64,000 nt of DNA. It comes from an uncultured Saprospiraceae bacterium (GTDB taxonomy: Bacteria; Bacteroidota; Bacteroidia; Chitinophagales; Saprospiraceae). Positions 45,200-54,473 of the stretch are shown here, in pieces. Every line of letters begins with the position of its first letter. Position 1 is the stretch's first letter. A program made the translations under genes and the position numbers. The DNA lies in contig CALLPN010000003.1 of NCBI GenBank assembly GCA_938015435.1, positions 310,001 through 374,000 of the forward strand, given 5' to 3'. Below the pieces are notes generated by a model. That model made no database searches and was not told where the DNA came from. It was given only the letters and a program-made list of their open reading frames with translations.

Positions 45200-45595
45200 T
45201 TAGTATGCTATGAGCTCATTCTTTTCTATATCACTAACTACAGGAATAGCTCCCCTGAAGTTTCTTTTGATATCTATCATAAAATCCATAAGATCCATTT
45301 TTGTCTCATAAGCACCTACACGTACTTGATAATATGGACTTACATGTTCCCATTCCATATGTATATTAGGGTACATACCAGTAAATTTAGCTCTGGTATT
45401 CTCCATTTTGCGACGATCTGGCGTAGTTATGATTTGTATTCTATATCCCTTGATAGTAGACTCTGCCCTTTCGTTGGATTGGTAGTTACGTAGCATTTGG
45501 GATACTTGGTCGTCTTCTACCACAGTCACCTGAGCATCTATGCTGTATGAGATTATAATGAGAAGAATGGCTGTTGTATATCTTAGAAACTTCAT
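45200..45595 (-). CDS. Secreted SPOR-like protein upstream of rodA
   Basis: 131 residues from the ATG at 45595 (MKFLRYTTAILLIIISYSID, a good signal peptide ending DAQ). The open frame to the left of that start is unsupported. The mature part is essentially one SPOR-type domain: IKGYRIQIITTPDRRKMENT, EHVSPYYQVRVGAYETKMDL, FRGAIPVVSDIE. Peptidoglycan binding in the periplasm is likely. Two bases from rodA, so it may help RodA or the elongasome (inference from coupling). Confidence 0.8.
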   Translation of the reverse strand: MKFLRYTTAILLIIISYSIDAQVTVVEDDQVSQMLRNYQSNERAESTIKGYRIQIITTPDRRKMENTRAKFTGMYPNIHMEWEHVSPYYQVRVGAYETKMDLMDFMIDIKRNFRGAIPVVSDIEKNELIAY

Positions 45596-46119
45596 GTGCA
45601 TGATATTAATAATAAGGAGTAACAGAGAGATAACGGATACTATTTCTCTAAGATTGTAAAGATAAGGAAGTTGTGGTAATTGAGTACAAGTTATAGTTAG
45701 TGACTTATTTATGATTATCACGTCAAATGAACGAATCTTTAACCGGATTCTGCAAATAGCTTAACAAAGCCGTGAAAGACTATCATATTTATGATAGTCT
45801 TTCTCATTTAAATTAATTATTTCATTTAAAAATTAGGACTGCAAAATAATTGTAAGTTGTTGATAATCAACAATTAATGATTCTGTGCTTATCGTTGTAG
45901 CTATGAAATAAAAAATATCGAATGATTAGAGATTAATGATAGGTTATCGTCGTGAATAAATATTATGATTCAATTCATTGGGAATAAAACCTCAAAACGG
46001 TCACATTAATTTGTTGCGTTACATTCAATGTCACAGAATGAAATATCAATAGGTTTTAGATTAACTCATATCTCTGACCTCACAAATTGGATAATGTTTC
46101 TTATTAGTATATTTATACC
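45596..46119. other. Divergent intergenic region with two palindromes
   Basis: No gene seen. It holds the perfect 30-base palindrome at 45774-45803 and TTGTTGA-TAA-TCAACAA at 45857-45873. Either could be regulatory for the rodA operon or the gene at 46120. Confidence 0.6.
45774..45803. repeat. Perfect 30-base palindrome
   Basis: GAAAGACTATCATA-TT-TATGATAGTCTTTC: 14 paired bases on each side of TT. It is about 180 bases upstream of the SPOR/rodA start and 316 upstream of 46120, without a strong T-run on either side, so a terminator role is uncertain. Confidence 0.75.
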
Positions 46120-47547
46120 ATGAGGACGATTGCAGTCATATACTTATTCTTTATATGCTTATGCGTTTCTATAGCGCAAAGTGTTACCGTATCCAAAGAG
46201 ATGCCTTTAAAGTCTGACTTGGCATATGACTTATTAGGTCTAGTAGGTGAAAACATTCTTTTATATAGAGATCGTGGTAATAACAAGTACAATGTTGAAG
46301 TATTTGATAAGGACATGGCTTTTGTAAAAGACAGAGATATAAAGTTTGAAAAGAAGAAAGTAGATGTGCATGGTGTTGTAGCGAGAGATAGTAGCTTCAA
46401 TTTAATGTATAGCTATAAGGAGGATGGTGAGATTATACATATGATACGGAAGTATAATGGTAATATGATCTTACAAGACAGCACCGAACTCTTCCGTTTA
46501 CCCAAGACATTCAAAAAAAAGAAATATTTACTAGAAACCTCAGAGAACAAGAAATTTTCAGTCCTTTTTAATTTTGAGGATGATATGAAAATGGAATTTT
46601 ATCTCATCAGACACGATAGCTTGGATGTACTCCATAAAAAGATTTTGGAAGTCAAAGATCTTGACCTTAGAGATAGATTTAAAAAAGCACAATTGACCAA
46701 CAGATCTGAGATACTTATCTTATTGGAGAAAAAAAATAGTCGATTTAGTAAAAGTGATAATCACCTTGGGTTATTTATCATGGATAGGGGAGTGGGCTAT
46801 AGATATACTCAGATTAACAACTTTGATAGAGTCGTGAGCGATGTAGATATGGCTTTTGATAATAGAAATAGACGTGTCTGTGTTGTAGGTCTTTGGCATG
46901 ATAAGCACAAAGACTCCGCAAAAGGCTATTTTTACCTTAATAAACCTTTTGTTACTCTGGCTGAAGAAGAAGAGATCATATTGGAAAGTTTCATTCCTGA
47001 ATTTTTAGCTGAGGCAAATAGTAAAGAAATCGGTAAGACGACAGAACTTAAGGATTTTGTACTCAATCAAGTCTTACTTAGACAAGATGGTGGCTTTATC
47101 TTTTTTGCAGAATCACAGAGAGAATATACAAGACGATCTAGTTACCAATCTTCGTATGGTAGGGGACAAGGCTTGTCAGGTTGGATGGATCACTTCTTTG
47201 AAGACGTAGTGGCTATTGCGGTCCATCCTGAGGGCAAAGAGCATTGGAGCAGAGTGTTGTTTAAAAAGCAATTTTCTCAAGATGATTCGGCGATTTTTTC
47301 TTCTTATTTTCTCATGAAAACGCCTTCTAGATTAAAGTTAGTATTTAATGATGAGATAAAAAACAACAATACAGTCAGTGAGTATATATTAGATCCAATA
47401 GGTCGGTTTAATAGAAATAGTTTACTGTCTACAGATTACCAAAACTTAAAAATAAGATTTGCTGATGCGGTGCAGATATCATCCAATGAATTTATAGCGC
47501 CGAGTGAAAAAAATAGAAAGTTATCTTTAGTTAAGATAGCCTATTAA
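46120..47547 (+). CDS. Secreted protein of unknown function
   Basis: 475 residues with signal peptide (MRTIAVIYLFFICLCVSIAQ). The mature part alternates short beta strands and loops (YDLLGLVGENILLYRDRGNN, YNVEVFDKDMAFVKDRDIKF, RVCVVGLWHDKHKDSAKGYF, DGGFIFFAESQREYTRRSSY, KLSLVKIAY), which suggests a beta-propeller-like fold of unknown ligand. No T9SS sorting domain, no lipidation Cys. I do not recognise the family with certainty. It is followed after 92 bases by the MraY/WecA-like gene. Confidence 0.7.
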   Translation: MRTIAVIYLFFICLCVSIAQSVTVSKEMPLKSDLAYDLLGLVGENILLYRDRGNNKYNVEVFDKDMAFVKDRDIKFEKKKVDVHGVVARDSSFNLMYSYKEDGEIIHMIRKYNGNMILQDSTELFRLPKTFKKKKYLLETSENKKFSVLFNFEDDMKMEFYLIRHDSLDVLHKKILEVKDLDLRDRFKKAQLTNRSEILILLEKKNSRFSKSDNHLGLFIMDRGVGYRYTQINNFDRVVSDVDMAFDNRNRRVCVVGLWHDKHKDSAKGYFYLNKPFVTLAEEEEIILESFIPEFLAEANSKEIGKTTELKDFVLNQVLLRQDGGFIFFAESQREYTRRSSYQSSYGRGQGLSGWMDHFFEDVVAIAVHPEGKEHWSRVLFKKQFSQDDSAIFSSYFLMKTPSRLKLVFNDEIKNNNTVSEYILDPIGRFNRNSLLSTDYQNLKIRFADAVQISSNEFIAPSEKNRKLSLVKIAY

Positions 47548-47639
47548 ATTACATTTAGTATATTAAGACAATGTGCAAAGCAAGTAATCAATTTCCCAGG
47601 AATGATAATTGCTTTTTTGATAAAAGAGAATAGAGAAGT

Positions 47640-48692
47640 ATGTATGATATTATTCTAGCAATGATTAGCTCATTTGCGCTTACATTCGTGGCCATACCGT
47701 CCATAATATCGGTAGCTCGAAAGAAAAAGCTATTTGATGAGCCAGATCACAGGAAGTCACATACTGTGAGTACACCATCTTTGGGAGGGATTGGTATATT
47801 CGCAGGAACGCTATTTTCTATCATACTGTGGACACCCTTTAATTATTTTGGAGATCTGCAGTACATATTATGTGCATTCATCATCATTTTCTTGATAGGC
47901 GCCAAAGATGATATTGATCCTATTTCGCCTTCCAAAAAATTATTAGGTCAATTATTTGCAGCTGCGATACTTGTTTTTAAAGCTAACATCAGATTGACCA
48001 GCTTATATGGTATTTTTGGTATAGGTGCATTACCTGAGGTTGTAAGTATTGTACTTTCTATATTTACGATTATAGTGATCATCAATGCATTTAACTTAAT
48101 AGATGGTATTAATGGGCTATCTGGAGGTATCGGATTATTGATATCCATTACAATGGGATCTTGGTTTTTCTTGATTGATAGGGTTGAGATTGCAATTGTT
48201 GCTTTTTCTTTGGCAGGTTCTCTCATTGCTTTTCTCAAGTACAATGTTACTCCAGCCCAGATATTTATGGGTGATACAGGTTCTCTATTATTGGGATTGG
48301 TTTGCTCTATACTAGCGATCAAATTTATCGATATACATAAGGATCTTGGAGACCATCAGTATGCTTTTAAGGCGGCTCCATCACTAGCAATAGCAGTTAT
48401 GATATTACCCTTGTTTGACACATTGAGAGTATTCATTATCAGGATTATGAATGGCAAATCTCCTTTTTATCCTGATAGGTCGCACATACATCATCTTATG
48501 ATAGATTGTGGCTTTTCGCATATGAATGCTACCTATATTTTATTAGCTGTAAACGCTATATTTATTTTCATTGCTGTAGGCTTACAAGGAGTTGGTAATT
48601 TATATTTACTCCTAATACTTGCTACTTTAGCAGTGCTTTTGACATCTATTTTGAAATATACTGCAGATAGAAAAAAAGCAGTCTCAACCTAG
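47640..48692 (+). CDS. Undecaprenyl-phosphate sugar-1-phosphate transferase (MraY/WecA family)
   Basis: 350 residues with about ten membrane helices. It moves a sugar-1-phosphate from a UDP-sugar to undecaprenyl phosphate, starting lipid-linked glycan synthesis. Catalytic loops are visible: LIGAKDDIDPISP (Asp pair), INAFNLIDGINGLSGGI (Asp/Asn), IFMGDTGSLLLG and RSHIHHLM (the His motif). The HxHH ending and DDxxD-type loop fit WecA/TagO/RgpG rather than MraY. A surface polysaccharide, O-antigen or teichoic-like role is likely, but the sugar is unknown. Confidence 0.9.
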   Translation: MYDIILAMISSFALTFVAIPSIISVARKKKLFDEPDHRKSHTVSTPSLGGIGIFAGTLFSIILWTPFNYFGDLQYILCAFIIIFLIGAKDDIDPISPSKKLLGQLFAAAILVFKANIRLTSLYGIFGIGALPEVVSIVLSIFTIIVIINAFNLIDGINGLSGGIGLLISITMGSWFFLIDRVEIAIVAFSLAGSLIAFLKYNVTPAQIFMGDTGSLLLGLVCSILAIKFIDIHKDLGDHQYAFKAAPSLAIAVMILPLFDTLRVFIIRIMNGKSPFYPDRSHIHHLMIDCGFSHMNATYILLAVNAIFIFIAVGLQGVGNLYLLLILATLAVLLTSILKYTADRKKAVST

Positions 48693-48709
48693 CTTAATAA
48701 ACTTCTCAT

Positions 48710-49081
48710 ATGCCAGCATGGATATTCGTATTTCTCGGTGGAGGGCTTGGCTCTGTAGCTAGATGGTCTATCGCTAGATGGCTAAATCCTCAAGAAGGAT
48801 CATTTCCATGGGGCACTTTTGTTGCAAATGTTATTGCCTGTCTTGTTTTGGGAATGCTAATGGGATATCATCTAAAACATCCTATGGACCATCAACATAA
48901 ATTACTGCTTATGATAGGTTTTTGTGGAGGGTTTAGTACTTTTTCTACCTTCAGTGCGGAGATTTTTCATTTACTCAAAAGTGGAAATCACCTTCTGTCT
49001 TTTGCTTACGTAGGTACTAGTCTTATTGTCGGATTAATAGCTGTTTTTGTAGGAATGAAATTTTTTAGTGGTATGGATTAG
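48710..49081 (+). CDS. crcB: Fluoride channel protein CrcB/Fluc
   Basis: 123 residues with four membrane helices, single-copy type that forms an antiparallel dimer exporting fluoride. Marks: GGLGSVARWSIARW, FPWGTFVANVIACLVLG with the essential Asn, and GFCGGFSTFSTFSAE, whose Phe-ladder and central Thr-Phe-Ser lines the pore. Starts 17 bases after the transferase gene, so probably co-transcribed. I see no fluoride riboswitch upstream of it. Confidence 0.93.
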   Translation: MPAWIFVFLGGGLGSVARWSIARWLNPQEGSFPWGTFVANVIACLVLGMLMGYHLKHPMDHQHKLLLMIGFCGGFSTFSTFSAEIFHLLKSGNHLLSFAYVGTSLIVGLIAVFVGMKFFSGMD

Positions 49082-49082
49082 A

Positions 49083-49826
49083 TCACATTCGCCTTTGCAT
49101 GATTTCTCCATAAGTTTCATAGTCCAGTGTTTGGCCAGTACTAATTACAAACAGTTCTCCTTCTCCGGTTAATTGAGCTACTTCACCTTCGACTATTATA
49201 AAATCATCAGTCTTAGCATCTTTTCCATTAATACTTATTTTTCCGCTAAGTACATATAAACTATGAATAGTATTTATTTCTTCTATACTATGACTGCCGT
49301 TAAGTTCCCACCTTTGAATACTTATATTATCCGTATCTAATTGCATGATTCCTTGGTCCCCTGCATAGTGCAAGATCTTTAGATCACCTTGTACAGAAGA
49401 AGGTATTTCGGCTGCTGGATAATCGTTATAGCTAGCAGGTTGCTGCATAGTTTTTTTAAGATTTGGATCAACCCATATTTGAAACATGCGACCATCCTTT
49501 GCCATATGTTCTGCATGACTAATTCCATTTCCAGCTCGTATAATTTGCGCATCTCCTACATTGAGTTCTTTCCAGTCTTTAAGTTGCGTATCATAGTGAC
49601 GTATAGTTCCTTCGATCACAAAAGACATAATCTCAAAACCCTCGTGTGGGTGTAATCCTATTGTACTATCTGCTTTAGCAATTGCATTAGCCCAATAAAA
49701 TAGTGATGAATAAGGCTTAGTATGCCCTCCTTCTCTTGGAAATCCAATTGGCTTATTTTCCACTATTTCTCCACCATTAAAGGCTCCGTATGCTTGATTT
49801 TCTTTATTGATGATCTGAATACTCAT
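49083..49826 (-). CDS. Pirin family protein
   Basis: 247 residues, bicupin. The N-terminal cupin has the metal set HPHEGFEIMSFVIEG...HYD (His, His, His, Glu) with GNGISHAEHM after it; a more degenerate C-terminal cupin ends the chain. Bacterial pirins include quercetin dioxygenases and proteins of unknown activity. Cytoplasmic. Convergent with crcB, with two bases between stops. Confidence 0.9.
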   Translation of the reverse strand: MSIQIINKENQAYGAFNGGEIVENKPIGFPREGGHTKPYSSLFYWANAIAKADSTIGLHPHEGFEIMSFVIEGTIRHYDTQLKDWKELNVGDAQIIRAGNGISHAEHMAKDGRMFQIWVDPNLKKTMQQPASYNDYPAAEIPSSVQGDLKILHYAGDQGIMQLDTDNISIQRWELNGSHSIEEINTIHSLYVLSGKISINGKDAKTDDFIIVEGEVAQLTGEGELFVISTGQTLDYETYGEIMQRRM

Positions 49827-49991
49827 AGCTACTTATTTTTCTTGCTTAACATTAGATGGAATGTAATGTTGTAATTAAATGTATTAAATTGATGCAGAAG
49901 CTTCCAAAACGATTTAGAAATTATTTTAGGCATTTTTTTGTTCCGTTTTGGGCAATGCCAAAACGAAAACTGCGATAGCAGAGTAATGTTT

Positions 49992-50048
49992 GACCAAATT
50001 ATTAGTGCAGTAATATATAGTTAACTGTCCAAATAATTTGTTTTGGTC
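49992..50048. repeat. Imperfect hairpin between two minus-strand genes
   Basis: CAAATTATT (49995-50003) mirrors AATAATTTG (50032-50040), with GAC/GTC outside. Two smaller hairpins precede it: GTTTTGG-GCAATG-CCAAAAC near 49944-49963 and CTGC-GATA-GCAG. Possibly one more structured intergenic element; the first gene's terminator is not obvious. Confidence 0.5.
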
Positions 50049-50080
50049 GCTACAGAAATGGATGAATATTTAGACAAAAA

Positions 50081-50932
50081 CTAATTATTGCTTTTTCTAT
50101 TTTTTCCAAACGGTAATGTTATTCCTAAGACAGGTATTAAAAAATCAGCTTCGGCAATTTTAATGATAGCGGCATCGACCGCAATATTATTTTTAGTCGT
50201 ATATCGTATCCCTAGATTAAGAGATACTAATTCAGTTTCGAATATAACGCCCTCCCCTATAAAAGAAATTTTTTCGCTTATTGGAAATGCGGCGTTGAGA
50301 TTAAGTAAGATTGGACTATTAAGATTATCTCCATTATATAGATAAGAGGCACCAATAGTGAAGTTAGTCCTTTTAGATCCTAAAGTTGTATTTACGAAGG
50401 TTAAGCTAGCAAAATCACCGCCGAAGGCAAACACTGTTGTACCTATACCAAAGGTTACATTATTTTGGCCAAATGAAAGCTTAGGAGCGAAAAACATAAC
50501 AGGTAATCCACCACCAACAAATATAGACGCAGATTCAAATCCAGTGCTCAATGTAAAATTATCTGAAAGACCAAACGTAAATTGATTTAGAAAAACATTA
50601 TAATTTCTATAGTACATATTTCCTTTCCCCGCGGGGAGTGCACTCGGAAAAATGAAATAATTTTCTGGATAATTTTTTCTTTCTAGTTCATCTATATCGC
50701 CGACGACAGCAGATTCGTTAAGTTTAAATTTTTCTATTAACGATCTTCTTACTGTATAATTTTTTCCATTGGCATTGTAAACAATAGTTTTCTTATCCAT
50801 CGATATAAAAATTCCATTTTTTATACTGCCATCCTTCATGGTGATTTGAACAAATTCCACATTTTGTTCAAACTGCGCTGAAACTGAATAACTAGAAATT
50901 AGTATCAATACGATTATGGTGAAATTTTTCAT
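50081..50932 (-). CDS. Outer-membrane beta-barrel protein with N-terminal SH3-like domain
   Basis: 283 residues, signal peptide ending SYSVSAQ. Residues 25-75 form a small beta domain (VQITMKDGSIKNGIFISMDK) like bacterial SH3/Hfq-like RNA- or ligand-binding folds. From about 95 there are eight or more beta hairpins with aromatic ends (FLNQFTFGLSDNFTLSTGFE, FTIGASYLYNGDNLNSPILL, FLIPVLGITLPFGKNRKSNN). Likely outer-membrane, no named family. Between the hairpins at 50 kb and the TIGR02757 gene. Confidence 0.72.
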   Translation of the reverse strand: MKNFTIIVLILISSYSVSAQFEQNVEFVQITMKDGSIKNGIFISMDKKTIVYNANGKNYTVRRSLIEKFKLNESAVVGDIDELERKNYPENYFIFPSALPAGKGNMYYRNYNVFLNQFTFGLSDNFTLSTGFESASIFVGGGLPVMFFAPKLSFGQNNVTFGIGTTVFAFGGDFASLTFVNTTLGSKRTNFTIGASYLYNGDNLNSPILLNLNAAFPISEKISFIGEGVIFETELVSLNLGIRYTTKNNIAVDAAIIKIAEADFLIPVLGITLPFGKNRKSNN

Positions 50933-51030
50933 ATTCTTAGTTTATATAATAATCTGCATTCCTATTGTGGCATTAAATTTACGTCCTTTACTACTTTATA
51001 TTATAGTATTATTAATAATAGAATTATAGT

Positions 51031-51801
51031 CTAATTCTCCATAACTCCTACTCCAAATAATGCAAAATCATATTTCACTGGATCTTCTGGATCAAAATTT
51101 TTCAATGAAGCAGTAAGCTCAAGTACCGTTTGGAAGTCTCTTTGCTTGCGCTTTATTAATTTTAGTTTACGTCCAATACGATCAACATGTACATCCAATG
51201 GTATTAGTAGCTGTGATGGTTGCAGTGTATTCCATATGCCAAAATCTACAGCAGTACTACTGTCTCTGACCATCCACCTTAAAAACATATTCATTCGCTT
51301 ACAGGTCGAGCCTCTTGCTGGAGTAGCTACGTGTTTACGTGTGCGTTGAGGAGCATAATCTATCGCAAAAAAGTCATCGTGGAACCCTTTGATCGCATCG
51401 CCAACGTGTATACTATCTTCGGTCATGTACTTTGAAAATGCATTCTCCAAAGTTTCGTTAGCTCTATAGTACCTCTGTAGATAATCTAGAAAGTATAAAG
51501 TATCGGTATATTGAAAAGTACGATGTTTAAACGCTTCAAATCGGCTCCTATCTTTTTCTGTATGGTTAATTATAAATTCATACGGAGAATCTCCCATTAG
51601 ACCAAAAAGCTCTTTTGATTTATTGATTATAGTCTTTCGCAATCCCCATGAGAGCATGGATACCCAAAACGCTGTAATCTCAATATCTTGTTTCTTATTA
51701 TAGCTATGCGGTATGCTTATTGGATCTTCTGATACGAAGTTGGAGTTGTTATACTCTTTTACTTTGGCATCTAGATAGGCTTTGAGTTCTGCTTTCTTCA
51801 T
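51031..51801 (-). CDS. TIGR02757 family protein (DUF2400)
   Basis: 256 residues. Family-type marks: FVSEDPISIPHSYNKKQDIE, ITAFWVSMLSWGLRKTIINK, KHRTFQYTDTLYFLDYLQ, MNMFLRWMVRDSSTAVDFGI and IPLDVHVDRIGRKLKLIKRK. The family has a HhH-GPD-like helical layout reminiscent of DNA glycosylases, but no demonstrated activity that I know of. Cytoplasmic. It lies 43 bases downstream of the OppC gene on the same strand and could be read through from that operon. Confidence 0.88.
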   Translation of the reverse strand: MKKAELKAYLDAKVKEYNNSNFVSEDPISIPHSYNKKQDIEITAFWVSMLSWGLRKTIINKSKELFGLMGDSPYEFIINHTEKDRSRFEAFKHRTFQYTDTLYFLDYLQRYYRANETLENAFSKYMTEDSIHVGDAIKGFHDDFFAIDYAPQRTRKHVATPARGSTCKRMNMFLRWMVRDSSTAVDFGIWNTLQPSQLLIPLDVHVDRIGRKLKLIKRKQRDFQTVLELTASLKNFDPEDPVKYDFALFGVGVMEN

Positions 51802-51844
51802 ATCGTAAAGGTACTAGACCGCTAAGATTTTCATAATTATAGGC

Positions 51845-53044
51845 TTAGTAGCGAGTATTCATCTTCTCATTAAGCTGATTTCCGAGGATATAGAACGAGA
51901 TTAAGACCAAAAAAATAGCAAAACCAGGAAATACAGCCAACCACCAAGATGAAAAACTGGCTCTAGCATCGGATAACATACTGCCCCAACTTACTTCTTC
52001 TAAAGGAATGCCCAAGCCTAAAAATGATAAAGTCGACTCCAGTAATATAGCGCCACTGATAGCGAAAGCGGTTATTGATATTACACTCGTAAGTGCATTC
52101 GGTAAGGCATGCTTTATTATGATTTGGATATCCGAGAGACCTATGGACTTGGCGGATTGTATGTATTCTAGATTTTTGATTTGCAATATCTCAGCTCTTA
52201 CTAGTCTAGCAAACTTAGGCCATCCTATTAAAGATATAATGATAATTACGTTCCAGATTGAAGGTTTGTCAAATATGGCTATTAGAGCTAAGATGATGAA
52301 TAAATTTGGGATGCTTTTCAAAACCTCTATAATCTTGGTCGTAATCAAATCTAACGGTAAGCTGATCGAAGGTTTAGTGGTTGCTGGAATGTATCTAAGT
52401 ACTGACAACACCAAAACACTTACGATTACAACGAGTAAGAAGTAGTAAAGTAGACTGGGATCCAATACTATAGGGTAAATGAAATAATATAAACCCATTA
52501 GTTTAATCAGAATAATGAAGAGTAATGCAAATAGATTGATTTTCCATCCATCATCACCGAAATATCCACCTAGAAGTCCTAAGTATAAGCCTAATAATAA
52601 TGAGAAGAAAACGGATAAGAGCCCCACTTTCATTGCAATCGTGGTTCCATGGACTAATCCTGCTAATACATCTCTACCTAGATGATCTGTACCCAGCCAA
52701 TGTCTGTATCTGAGCGATGAAATCTCTTGATTATCTAGTGGTCCTACGCTTATATTTACTTTACTATTGAGTTGGTCACTAGAGTAAGGGACAGGAGGCA
52801 TCACTGTCCATTCAAAAGTAGATTTATTATAAGTTTTACCCTTAATTAGACCCATATCAGATAGTAATTCGTTCCCTACTGGAAAACAAATATATCCCTC
52901 ATACTTGGCTATAAGAGGTAAATCATTAGCGATGAATCTACTACATAATCCGATTACTAGAAATATACCAATCACCCACTTAGCTACTTTCAGAACTTTA
53001 GGAGATTGTACTTGACGATATAGTAGTGTTGTATTCTTACTCAT
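51845..53044 (-). CDS. ABC peptide transporter permease, OppC type
   Basis: 399 residues. One N-terminal membrane segment (VLKVAKWVIGIFLVIGL), a ~90-residue hydrophilic insert, the signature YRHWLGTDHLGRDVLAGLVH, five or more further helices and the coupling loop IQSAKSIGLSDIQIIIKHAL. An extra pair of helices (about 185-215) lies between TM2 and the core. Overlaps the OppB gene by eight bases and follows the binding-protein gene, so the three genes form one operon. Paralogous to the lone gene at 20393. Confidence 0.92.
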   Translation of the reverse strand: MSKNTTLLYRQVQSPKVLKVAKWVIGIFLVIGLCSRFIANDLPLIAKYEGYICFPVGNELLSDMGLIKGKTYNKSTFEWTVMPPVPYSSDQLNSKVNISVGPLDNQEISSLRYRHWLGTDHLGRDVLAGLVHGTTIAMKVGLLSVFFSLLLGLYLGLLGGYFGDDGWKINLFALLFIILIKLMGLYYFIYPIVLDPSLLYYFLLVVIVSVLVLSVLRYIPATTKPSISLPLDLITTKIIEVLKSIPNLFIILALIAIFDKPSIWNVIIIISLIGWPKFARLVRAEILQIKNLEYIQSAKSIGLSDIQIIIKHALPNALTSVISITAFAISGAILLESTLSFLGLGIPLEEVSWGSMLSDARASFSSWWLAVFPGFAIFLVLISFYILGNQLNEKMNTRY

Positions 53045-54452
53045 CTCCTTTGTAGGTTATCCTGGGGTTAAGTAATGCATATAGTATATCACCAATGAGA
53101 AAGAATATTACAGTCACTAAGCTTATGAGCATCAGTATGGCATAAACAACATTCCAATCTGATTGAGTGATACTACTATACATCAGACGCCCCATTCCTG
53201 GGATATTGAAAATCACTTCTATGATCAATGTACCCGCTAACGCTAAAGGTATTCCGCTGATTATAATAGTAACAGTTGATATCATGGAGTTTGGAAGTAT
53301 ATGCTTCCACATCGTTCCCCACTTATTTACGCCCTTGGCTTTTAGTGTAGTGGCGTACTCTTTTGCCGATTCTTTGATAAGATCTGCTCTAATAACTCGA
53401 GTGAGATAGGCTATATCTTTTAGGGAGATACATATTACTGGCAGGATCAATCGTCCAAAGTATTTAGCCAATAAACCAAAGACGCCTGTTTCGGATTCCG
53501 AATAAAATGAAGCTGGCGAAGGAAAAATGTCTAACCACTTGCTATAGGTATCTGTAGTAAAGTATACTATAAGCAAAGTCGCCATCCAAAATACAGGTAC
53601 CGAATATATCGCTAAGCTTATGGCACTTATCCATCTATCTAAAGGACTATTAGCATAATATGCAGATAGTGTCGCTAGTGGGATCGATATGACTAATGAG
53701 AATATCAAACTCATTAATATAAGCAGTGCGGTCCATTTGATAGCAGTCCATATCTTAGTATATACGGGCTTGGCATCTAGCATTGATGTGCCATAATTGC
53801 CTATTATAAATGCTGAAATCCAGGCATGATATTGATTATCTAAGCCATGCCAATGTAATGCAGGTAGATGCCAGTTTCTATGAATACCATCTGCTGGGAT
53901 CTGTAAAAGTAGTTCTGTGATATCATCTATTTGAGGAGTATCTTGGTATTCGTTAGCCAAGTAGATAAGTTGCTTACGGATCGGTCCTAATTGTTCAGGC
54001 TTTCTTAATTGCGAAATACTCTGTTTCCAGTCTCTTTTGAAAGAGAGTGAAAGCTCATCTTTAAAGTCAAAGTATTTATTTTCAAAAATACGTATTCCAG
54101 CAATATATTTTTTTGCAGATTCTAAAGAGATATTCGCTTGTATCAGCAATTTAATATTGTCTCGATTATAGGTGTTCACATCACTCCATTCTTTATGTAA
54201 TGGATAATGACTCGGTTGAATCGTCACATAGAATATTGGTTTGTCTTTTCCTAGTTGTTTGACTTTCTGCTCATATTGTTTATAATAATTAGCTACAGAC
54301 ACACGATCGTCTTTTAACGAGACACCTTCTAGTGCTAGTGCTTGACTTATTTCATCACCAGGAGTAGAGATACTTAGTGCAAAAGCCAATATACTTACAA
54401 TTAAAAGTGTAGGTATAATCATCACTGATCGTATGACGATGTGTCGCAACAT
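53037..54452 (-). CDS. ABC peptide transporter permease, OppB type with large insert
   Basis: 471 residues, versus about 310 for E. coli OppB. TM1 (IIPTLLIVSILAFALS) is followed by about 180 hydrophilic residues, from about 32 to 210, that are charged and probably periplasmic, and then the normal core: AWISAFIIGNYGTSMLDAKP, YSVPVFWMATLLIVYF, RVIRADLIKESAKEYATTLK and LKAKGVNKWGTMWKHILPNS. The insert replaces the short loop usual in this family. It pairs with the OppC product downstream; ATPase genes are not in the window. Confidence 0.92.
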   Translation of the reverse strand: MLRHIVIRSVMIIPTLLIVSILAFALSISTPGDEISQALALEGVSLKDDRVSVANYYKQYEQKVKQLGKDKPIFYVTIQPSHYPLHKEWSDVNTYNRDNIKLLIQANISLESAKKYIAGIRIFENKYFDFKDELSLSFKRDWKQSISQLRKPEQLGPIRKQLIYLANEYQDTPQIDDITELLLQIPADGIHRNWHLPALHWHGLDNQYHAWISAFIIGNYGTSMLDAKPVYTKIWTAIKWTALLILMSLIFSLVISIPLATLSAYYANSPLDRWISAISLAIYSVPVFWMATLLIVYFTTDTYSKWLDIFPSPASFYSESETGVFGLLAKYFGRLILPVICISLKDIAYLTRVIRADLIKESAKEYATTLKAKGVNKWGTMWKHILPNSMISTVTIIISGIPLALAGTLIIEVIFNIPGMGRLMYSSITQSDWNVVYAILMLISLVTVIFFLIGDILYALLNPRITYKGDE

Positions 54453-54473
54453 ACACGTATTTCTTTTGTTTTA

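Noticed and set aside
48710..49081. Fluoride riboswitch before crcB
   Set aside because: The 17-base gap to the upstream gene leaves no room for the aptamer, and I see none before the upstream gene.
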